A stretch of 64,000 nt of DNA from positions 46,226,959 to 46,290,958 of the forward strand of contig OZ025252.1 in NCBI GenBank assembly GCA_964019135.1, in the 5' to 3' direction. This document shows positions 56,434 to 64,000 of the stretch, in pieces. Below the pieces are notes generated by a model. That model was not told where the DNA came from and ran no database searches. It saw only the letters and a list, made by a program, of their open reading frames with translations. Positions within the stretch are counted from its first letter, which is position 1. Each line of letters starts with the position of its first letter. The stretch is from Arenicola marina. Taxonomy: Eukaryota > Annelida > Polychaeta > Arenicolidae. A program made the translations under genes and the position numbers.

Positions 56434-57584
56434 CTAATACAAGAAACTGGTTGTCCTGTGTATAATTTAGCAGTGATTGCCAAGAGTTTGTGTAACATTG
56501 TATCGAATATTTCATAACATGCATTGTACATAAGATCATCAATCAATAAAAACATTATTTATGCACAATATACATGAATCCCTTCATTCTCTTCGTCCAA
56601 ATCCATATCATCCAACTCGGCATATATCGAGGAAAATGAAGTCAGTAAACTATAACTTAACGACTACGTCCAGCAAACGCCATTTGAATCAAAAAGGCTC
56701 CGTTCGATCTACGACGAAATGCCGTATACATTTAGTAAGAATTAGAATAGCGACTAATTACAGCTCAACACGCAAGCACAGATTCTTATGCAGCGTTGTT
56801 GTACTCGAAAAACGCCACAGGGCTTCAAAAGGCGTTACATATTATCCCCAAATATGTGTGACACCATATATGCCCCGCAAATAAATATGCCGTATGATAC
56901 GCCGCTACGATGGTAGTATTACATTTGAGTCAATACTTTCGCCGACTTCGCGAAATTCTCACCCGATCAATGTCATAGCTTTGATTAACACCATTCTTAT
57001 TTCACGGTATTTGCATATGATATGCCGCCTACGATTTCATGGTAATGTTCACCCTTATAAATTCAATATGAGACCAAATAGAGTTTCCAAAATATGCGCC
57101 TTTTAGTCATATTTAATTTAGTCAACGGTTCTGTGGCAGGATTCTATGTCATCTGTTATAATGTTTTACATCCCCAGTTACGGTTCATCCGTTAGAGCGG
57201 AGACCCTTCGAATCCGTCCTGTAGGCAAATGTCATATGCCACTGTTATAACTAATCATGTCGTCCGTCAAATTTGTGGCACACGTGGTCTTTATACTATT
57301 GCAATTAATGTGAGGCATTGAGCATCATTCGATTGCTTGCTGTCACCAACACCTCAAAATACTCAGACGTCAGATGTTAATTAATTGATGTCATCACCTG
57401 GCCATGCTCAACGTTTATCGGAATTTGTCAGAAGTTAATTGCAATTACATTAAATTGACACGAAAAGTGAAGTATAAAATGATCTGCTCCGTCTAGCTCA
57501 TCATCATTCGATGTCAAGTACTCCCATTGTAAAGGGCATTAGAATACTTTTTCGGCTGTCGATATCCATTTAAGTAGCATAGAA
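56434..57584 (+). other. Spacer 26: 3' UTR, spacer and promoter of unit 27
   Basis: AATAAA at 56545-56550; TATAAAA at 57473-57479. The leader has ATATCCATTTAAG where others have ATATCAAGTTAAG, just before the ATG. Confidence 0.6.
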
Positions 57585-59028
57585 ATGGCTCTTGAAGGAT
57601 GTATGAGATCCCACAATTCGCAGAAGAGCGGTCACCACGCACATGGTGAATATAGCTTGGAGTACTTGGAGGCGCACCTGACGCTATCTTCGGAGTTTCC
57701 TGACATTGATATAGACTTCTACATTGACAATATTGTTGGTTTGGTTTAAACATATTTTTATTAAGCAATTAGAAATCAGGCAAAGCCTATACAAATTCCT
57801 CTTGCTGAGGTACGTAGTCACACAACTGTTGAGAATATAGAAATGTCAAAACTCGTGTAATATAAATTGTAGAACGATAAACTAGGTTATCTAAACCAGG
57901 GTATCAGTAGTTGTGAACAAAAGGTAAAGTAACTAAATGATTACACACAGGGTCAGTCCGATATACAGCCATGTTATTAATTTTATATAATATGATTAGA
58001 TATCAAAACGTTTACTCTTGGCTATAAACTCGTGGACCGCGACACAAATGTCAGCGTTTACATCAAACGGAGACAATATTGTTCACAGCTGTTGCGATCT
58101 CATCAATTTAGAGGTGCCTGATTGTAAGCTTTTTACCAGCTCAGAACTCGAGGCACTGGATCACGACCAGCCCAGCTCTACTGACCTGGAAGACGATAAA
58201 ATATCATTCGCTTCGCCACTACACCGGAGTCCCCAATCGTCACCAGTGACGTCCCAACATATTCTGTACAACGTGGCGGAGCCTGATAATGCATCATATG
58301 TGGATACGAGTTTCTTGCTTATGGGAAACTGTTACAACCTTCCACAAGAAATAGCCACGCCTTGTCCAGGTCCCCACAAAAATTATTTCTTTGACAACAT
58401 CAGCTACTCTTGTCGAGTAGAGGCTCTGCAGATTGCAGAACAAGATGATTACATGACCGTTTCTAATGGTGATGATGACCAAACCAAGACGGCAACGGTC
58501 AACACGTTGGCCATTCAGCAAAAGCCAACTGATTCATTCATTGCCATGATAGCTAAGGCCATTATGAGTACATCAGACGGTGAAATGCTTGTGGCTGATA
58601 TCTATCAATGGATTCTGGACAATTATCCTTACTATCACACGAACAAGTGCGCCTGGAGGATCAGCGTTCGTCACAACCTTTCCGTCAACGAGTGTTTCGT
58701 CAAGGGGCAACGCAGCAGAAGAAATCGGGGTTTCTATTGGTTCATCCATCCACTATCTGTAGAAGATTTCACCAACGGTTGTTTCCAGAGGCGTCAAGCC
58801 CGTCGGCGCATCCAGCAGCAGAATCGCACCCAATGTGCGTCACAGTCTCAACAGCTGCATGCCATCACTACCGACAGTAGTTACCCAGCATCACAACACA
58901 CCCCGGGATTCAACGAATGTAAAGATATCATTCATGCCACAAAGGCCATGAAACCGATGCGGTCTGATTTCTCCCAGGTTGCAGCGATCGCCATCCCGGA
59001 TAAATGCCTTCACAACTTTTCTGTCTAA
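57585..59028 (+). CDS. Unit 27: forkhead gene with 334-bp insertion, mosaic of two subgroups
   Basis: If spliced as exon 57585-57738, intron 57739-58072 and exon 58073-59028 it encodes 369 residues with DNIV doubled. Unspliced, the frame stops at 57747-57749 and an internal ATG at 58048 would give a shortened protein. Exon 1 (G21, P39) resembles units 16/17; from about codon 74 it matches unit 29 (E74, I91, R99, I111, K150, Q236H, T238N, R344), so a recombination point lies near 58095-58150. No stop or frameshift follows the insertion. Confidence 0.72.
57738..58071. mobile_element. 334-bp introner-like insertion in unit 27
   Basis: Third copy of the insertion, same site and 12-bp direct repeats (57726-57737, 58072-58083), with a few substitutions (TTATTAAGC where units 16 and 17 have TTATCAAGC). 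It is separated from the other two by nine units, so it arrived by recombination between units. Confidence 0.75.
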
Positions 59029-60178
59029 CTAATGCAAGAACCTGGTTGTCCTGTGTATAATTTAGCAGTGATAGGCAACAGTTTGTGTAACATTGTATCG
59101 AATATTTCATAACATGCATTGTACATAAGATCATCAATCAATAAAACATTATTTATGCACAATATACATGAATCCCCTCATTCTCTTCATCCAAATCCAT
59201 ATCATCCAACTCAGCATATATCGAGGAAAATGAAGTCAGTAAACTATAACTTAACGACTACGTCCAGCAAACGCCATTTCAATCAAAGAGGATCCGTTCG
59301 ATGTATGACAAAATGCCGTATACATTTAGTAAGAATTAGCATAGCGACTAATTACAGCTCAACACGCAAGCACAGATTCTTATGCAGCGTTATTGTACTC
59401 GAAAAACGCCACAGGGCTTCAAAAGGCGTTATATATGATCCCCAAATATGTGGGACACCGTTTATGCCCCGCAAATAAATATGCCGTATGATATGCCGCT
59501 ACAATGGTAGTATTACATTTGAGTCAATACTTTCGCCGACTTCGAGGAATTCGCACACGACCAATGTCATAGCTTTGATCAACACCATTCTTATTTCACG
59601 GTATTTGCATATGATATGCCGCCTACGATTTCATGGTAATGTTCACCCTAATAAATTCAATATGAAACCAAATAGAGTTTCCCAAATATGCGCCTTTTAG
59701 TCATATTTAATTTAGTCAACGGTTCTGTGGCAGGATTCTATGTCATCTGTTATATTGTTTTACATCCCCAGTTACGGTTCATCCGTTAGAGCGGAAACCC
59801 TTCGAATCCGTGCTGTAGGCAAATGTCATATGCCACTGTTATAACTAATCATGTCGTCCGTCAAATTTTTGGCACACGTGGTCTTTATACTATTGCAATT
59901 AATGTGAGGCATTGAGCATCATTCGATTGCTTGCTGTCACCAACACCTCAAAATACTCAGATGTCAGATGTTAATTAATTGATGTCATCATCTGGCCATG
60001 CTCAACGTTTATCGGAATGTGACAGAAGTTAATTGCAACTACATTAAATTGACACGAAAAGTGAAGTATAAAATGATCTGCTCCGTCTAGTTCATCATCA
60101 TTCGATGTCAAGCACTCCCATTGTGAAGGGCATTAGAATACTTTTTCGGCTGTCGATATCAAGTTAAGTAGCATAGAA
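59029..60178 (+). other. Spacer 27: 3' UTR, spacer and promoter of unit 28
   Basis: AATAAA at 59140-59145; TATAAAA at 60067-60073. The palindrome before the TATA box is broken (TAATTGCAACTA, 60030-60041). TTTCCCAAATATG and ACGACCAATGTC are shared with spacer 28. Confidence 0.6.
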
Positions 60179-61216
60179 ATGGCTCTTGAAGGATGTATGA
60201 GATCCCACAAGTCGCAGAAGAGCGGTCACCACGCACATGCTGAATATAGCTTGGAGTACTTGGAGGCGCACCTGACGCTATCTTCGGAGTTTTCTGACAT
60301 TGATATAGACTTCTACATTGACGAGATTGTTCACAGCTGTTGGGATCTCATCAATTTAGAGGTGCCTGATTGTAAGCTTTTTACCAGCTCAGAACTCAAG
60401 GTACTGGATCACGACCAGCCCAGCTCTACTGACCTGGAAGACGATAAACTATCATTCGCTTCACCACTACACCCGAGTCCCCAATCGTCACCAGTGACGT
60501 CCCAACATACTCTGTACAACGTGGCGGAGCCTGATAATGCATCATATGTGGATACGAGTTTCTTGCTTATGGGAAACTGTTGCAACCTTCCACAAGAAGT
60601 AGCCACGCCTTGTCCAGGTCCCCACAACAATTATTTCTTTGACAACATCAGCTACACTCGTCGAGTAGACCCTCTGCAGATTGCAGAACAATGTGATTAC
60701 ATGACCGTTTCTAATGGTGATGATGACCAAACCAAGACGGCAACGGTCAACCCGTTGGCCATTCAGCAAAAGCCAACTGATTCATTCATTGCCATGATAG
60801 CTAAGGCCATTATGAATACATCAGACGGTGAAATGCTTGTGGCTGATATCTATCAATGGATTCTGGACAATTATCCTTACTATCAGACGACCAAGTGCGC
60901 CTGGAGGATCAGCGTTCGTCACAACCTTTCCGTCAACGAGTGTTTCGTCAAGGGGCAACGCAGCAGAAGAAATCGGGGTTTCTATTGGTTCATCCATCCA
61001 CTATCTGTAGAAGATTTCACCAACGGTTGTTTCCAGAGGCGTCAAGCCCGTCGGCGCATCCAGCAGCAGAATCGCACCCAATGTGCGTCACTGTCTCAAC
61101 AGCTGCATGCCATCACTACCGACAGTAGTTACCCAGCATCACAACACACCCCGGGATTCAACGAATGTAATAATAATCATTCATGCCACAAAGGCCATGA
61201 AACCGATGTGGTCTGA
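60179..61216 (+). CDS. Unit 28: forkhead protein with frameshifted C-terminus
   Basis: This copy encodes 345 residues with the same AATGTAATAATAATC gain and short NNNHSCHKGHETDVV ending as unit 20; the ancestral stop is at 61275-61277. The eh1-like motif is FYIDEIV. The linker just before the domain has several private changes (S160T, C161R, E164D, A165P, D172C, T192P) and helix 1 ends with S213N, suggesting relaxed constraint. Confidence 0.86.
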   Translation: MALEGCMRSHKSQKSGHHAHAEYSLEYLEAHLTLSSEFSDIDIDFYIDEIVHSCWDLINLEVPDCKLFTSSELKVLDHDQPSSTDLEDDKLSFASPLHPSPQSSPVTSQHTLYNVAEPDNASYVDTSFLLMGNCCNLPQEVATPCPGPHNNYFFDNISYTRRVDPLQIAEQCDYMTVSNGDDDQTKTATVNPLAIQQKPTDSFIAMIAKAIMNTSDGEMLVADIYQWILDNYPYYQTTKCAWRISVRHNLSVNECFVKGQRSRRNRGFYWFIHPLSVEDFTNGCFQRRQARRRIQQQNRTQCASLSQQLHAITTDSSYPASQHTPGFNECNNNHSCHKGHETDVV

Positions 61217-62428
61217 TTACTCCCAGGTTGCAGCGATCGCCATCCCGGATGAATACCTTCACCACTTTTCTGTCTAACTAATACAAGAAACTGGTTGTCC
61301 TGTGTATAATTTAGCAGTGATTGCCAAGAGTTTGTGTAACATTGTATCGAATATTTCATAACATGCATTGTACATAAGATCATCAATCAATAAAACATTA
61401 TTTATGCACAATATACATGAATCCCCTCATTCTCTTCATCCAAATCCATATCATCCAACTCAGCATATATCGAGGAAAATGAAGTCAGTAAACTATAACT
61501 TAACGACTACGTCCAGCAAACACCATTTCAATCAAAGAGGATCCGTTCGATGTATGACAAAATGCCGTATACATTTAGTAAGAATTAGCATAGCGACTAA
61601 TTACAGCTCAACACGCAAGCACAGATTCTTATGCAGCGTTATTGTACTCGAAAAACGCCACAGGGCTTCAAAAGGCGTTATATATGATCCCCAAATATGT
61701 GGGACACCGTTTATGCCCCGCAAATAAATATGCCGTATGATATGCCGCTACAATGGTAGTATTACATTTGAGTCAATACTTTCGCCGACTTCGAGGAATT
61801 CGCACACGACCAATGTCATAGCTTTGATCAACACCATTCTTATTTCACGGTATTTGCATATGATATGCCGCCTACGATTTCATGGTAATGTTCACCCTAA
61901 TAAATTCAATATGAAACCAAATAGAGTTTCCCAAATATGCGCCTTTTAGTCATATTTAATTTAGTCAACGGTTCTGTGGCAGGATTCTATGTCATCTGTT
62001 ATATTGTTTTACATCCCCAGTTACGGTTCATCCGTTAGAGCGGAAACCCTTCGAATCCGTGCTGTAGGCAAATGTCATATGCCACTGTTATAACTAATCA
62101 TGTCGTCCGTAAAAATTTTTTGCACACGTGGTCTTTATACTATTGCAATTAATGTGAGGCATTGAGCATCATTCGATTGCTTGCTGTCACCAACACCTCA
62201 AAATACTCAGATGTCAGATGTTAATTAATTGATGTCATCACCTGGCCATGCTCAACGTTTATCGGAATGTGACAGAAGTTAATTGCAATTACATTAAATT
62301 GACACGAAAAGTGAAGTATAAAATGATCTGCTCCGTCTAGTTCATCATCATTCGATGTCAAGCAATCCCATTGTGAAGGGCATTAGAATACTTTATCGGC
62401 TGTCGATATCAAGTTAAGTAGCATAGAA
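61217..62428 (+). other. Spacer 28: ancestral tail, 3' UTR, spacer and promoter of unit 29
   Basis: AATAAA at 61389-61394; TATAAAA at 62317-62323. It is nearly identical to spacer 27, but has CCGTAAAAATTTTTTGC near 62107 where others have CCGTCAAATTTGTGGC. Confidence 0.6.
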
Positions 62429-63526
62429 ATGGCTCTTGAAGGATGTATGAGATCCCACAATTCGCAGAAGAGCGGTCACCACGCACATGCTGAATATAGC
62501 TTGGAGTACTTGGAGGCGCACCTGACGCTATCTTCGGAGTTTGCTGACATTGATATAGACTTCTACATTGACGATATTGTTCACAGCTGTTGGGATCTCA
62601 TCAATTTAGAGGTGCCTGATTGTAAGCTTTTTACCAGCTCAGAACTCGAGGCACTGGATCACGACCAGCCCAGCTCTACTGACCTGGAAGACGATAAAAT
62701 ATCATTCGCTTCGCCACTACACCGCAGTCCCCAATCGTCACCAGTGACGTCCCAACATATTCTGTACAACGTGGCGGAGCCTGATAATGCATCATATGTG
62801 GATACGAGTTTCTTGCTTATGGGAAACTGTTACAACCTTCCACAAGAAATAGCCACGCCTTGTCCAGGTCCCCACAAAAATTATTTCTTTGACAACATCA
62901 GCTACTCTTGTCGAGTAGAGGCTCTGCAGATTGCAGAACAAGATGATTACATGACCGTTTCTAATGGTGATGATGACCAAACCAAGACGGCAACGGTCAA
63001 CACGTTGGCCATTCAGCAAAAGCCAACTGATTCATTCATTGCCATGATAGCTAAGGCCATTATGAGTACATCAGACGGTGAAATGCTTGTGGCTGATATC
63101 TATCAATGGATTCTGGACAATTATCCTTACTATCACACGAACAAGTGCGCCTGGAGGATCAGCGTTCGTCACAACCTTTCCGTCAACGAGTGTTTCGTCA
63201 AGGGGCAACGCAGCAGAAGAAATCGGGGTTTCTATTGGTTCATCCATCCACTATCTGTAGAAGATTTCACCAACGGTTGTTTCCAGAGGCGTCAAGCCCG
63301 TCGGCGCATCCAGCAGCAGAATCGCACCCAATGTGCGTCACAGTCTCAACAGCTGCATGCCATCACTACCGACAGTAGTTACCCAGCATCACAACACACC
63401 CCGGGATTCAACGAATGTAAAGATATCATTCATGCCACAAAGGCCATGAAACCGATGCGGTCTGATTTCTCCCAGGTTGCAGCGATCGCCATCCCGGATA
63501 AATGCCTTCACAACTTTTCTGTCTAA
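62429..63526 (+). CDS. Unit 29: FoxQ2-like forkhead protein
   Basis: This copy encodes 365 residues and is the only uninterrupted, full-frame copy right of unit 19. It has FYIDDIV, E74, I91, R99, I111, K150, P233, Q236H and T238N before the recognition helix, F271, and the tail variants K341, R344, F347, A351, K358, C359 and N362 (ending ...DKCLHNFSV). Its body is the likely source type for exon 2 of unit 27. Confidence 0.93.
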   Translation: MALEGCMRSHNSQKSGHHAHAEYSLEYLEAHLTLSSEFADIDIDFYIDDIVHSCWDLINLEVPDCKLFTSSELEALDHDQPSSTDLEDDKISFASPLHRSPQSSPVTSQHILYNVAEPDNASYVDTSFLLMGNCYNLPQEIATPCPGPHKNYFFDNISYSCRVEALQIAEQDDYMTVSNGDDDQTKTATVNTLAIQQKPTDSFIAMIAKAIMSTSDGEMLVADIYQWILDNYPYYHTNKCAWRISVRHNLSVNECFVKGQRSRRNRGFYWFIHPLSVEDFTNGCFQRRQARRRIQQQNRTQCASQSQQLHAITTDSSYPASQHTPGFNECKDIIHATKAMKPMRSDFSQVAAIAIPDKCLHNFSV

Positions 63527-64000
63527 CTAATGCAAGAACCTGGTTGTCCTGTGTATAATTTAGCAGTGATAGGCAACAGTTTGTGTAACATTGTATCGAA
63601 TATTTCATAACATGCATTGTACATAAGATCATCAATCAATAAAACATTATTTATGCACAATATACATGAATCCCCTCATTCTCTTCATCCAAATCCATAT
63701 CATCCAACTCAGCATATATCGAGGAAAATGAAGTCAGTAAACTATAACTTAACGACTACGTCCAGCAAACGCCATTTCAATCAAAGAGGATCCGTTCGAT
63801 GTATGACAAAATGCCGTATACATTTAGTAAGAATTAGCATAGCGACTAATTACAGCTCAACACGCAAGCACAGATTCTTATGCAGCGTTATTGTACTCGA
63901 AAAACGCCACAGGGCTTCAAAAGGCGTTATATATGATCCCCAAATATGTGGGACACCGTTTATGCCCCGCAAATAAATATGCCGTATGATATGCCGCTAC
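63527..64000 (+). other. Spacer 29, cut by the window end
   Basis: AATAAA at 63638-63643, then the anonymous 119-codon version of the spacer frame (63617-63976), extended because one A is missing after AATAAAA. Nothing else is recognised before the window ends. Confidence 0.6.

Larger units (their letters stand above)
1..64000 (+). repeat. Tandem array of 29 forkhead gene units, about 2.25 kb period
   Basis: The whole window is a head-to-tail array. Start codons lie at 100, 2347, 4596, 6843, 9092, 11341, 13588, 15837, 18086, 20333, 22582, 24829, 27076, 29323, 31570, 33743, 36337, 38931, 41177, 43427, 45669, 47917, 50112, 52359, 54608, 56097, 57585, 60179 and 62429. The usual period is 2247 or 2249 bp; the 2-bp difference is mostly a TA indel in the spacer (TTCTGTCAT versus TTCTATGTCAT). 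Exceptions are 2173 bp (15 to 16, spacer deletion), 2594 bp (units 16, 17 and 27, insertion), 2195 bp (22 to 23, deletion) and 1488-1489 bp (25 and 26, internal deletion). The array runs off both ends: position 1 is inside the leader of unit 1 and position 64000 inside the spacer of unit 29. No other gene family is visible. Confidence 0.98.

Noticed and set aside
1..64000. Non-coding satellite, rDNA, histone cluster or CRISPR array
   Set aside because: The repeated unit is dominated by one long conserved forkhead frame with promoter and polyadenylation signal; no rRNA, histone or CRISPR pattern is present.

Overview
The window is one uninterrupted tandem array from an animal genome. A unit of about 2.25 kb repeats 29 times, all on the + strand. 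Each unit carries one intronless gene for a divergent forkhead (FOX) transcription factor, normally 365 residues. The forkhead domain (about residues 198-293) is closest by eye to the FoxQ2 class: DIYQW.LDNYPYY, WR.SVRHNLSVNECFVK, FYW.IHP...DF, then a basic RRQARRRI tail. Organism: a metazoan, because of the forkhead family, TATA/initiator promoters, Kozak-like starts and AATAAA signals. FoxQ2 expansions are known in spiralians, so a marine invertebrate such as a mollusc or annelid is plausible, but the sequence alone does not settle this.

Layout. Each unit has a core promoter (TATAAAA 112 bp before the ATG, initiator-like TCATTC with its A 79 bp before the ATG), a short leader, the ORF, an AATAAA 112 bp after the stop, and about 1.0 kb of spacer. 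Units 1-15 (to 32.7 kb) are regular (2247 or 2249 bp period), and all but unit 11 keep the reading frame through the forkhead domain. They show higher-order duplications: an apparently exact 4496-bp two-unit repeat at the left end, 4494-bp two-unit repeats at 22-32 kb, and a 6745-bp offset between units 7-8 and 10-11. Units 16-29 are more varied: a 334-bp insertion in units 16, 17 and 27; shared 1-nt indels giving changed C-termini in units 19, 20, 22-24 and 28; a nonsense mutation in 21; and loss of the whole DNA-binding domain in 25 and 26.

Most notable points. (1) Every copy with a forkhead domain has Ile in place of the near-invariant recognition-helix Asn (WRISVRHNLS instead of WxNSxRHxLS). 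(2) Residues 45-51 (FYIDNIV) match the eh1 Groucho/TLE-binding motif, suggesting a repressor. (3) The insertion lies just after that motif, is flanked by a 12-bp direct repeat, and can be read as a GT-AG intron whose removal restores the frame with a four-residue duplication, as expected for an introner-like intron gain. (4) Eight units carry TCTAAAA instead of TATAAAA.

The genes are homogenised copies of one another rather than a pathway. A head-to-tail multicopy, intronless transcription-factor array with an eh1-like motif resembles in design the sea-urchin pmar1 homeobox array, which suggests (inference only) high-dose, short-window expression such as early zygotic transcription.
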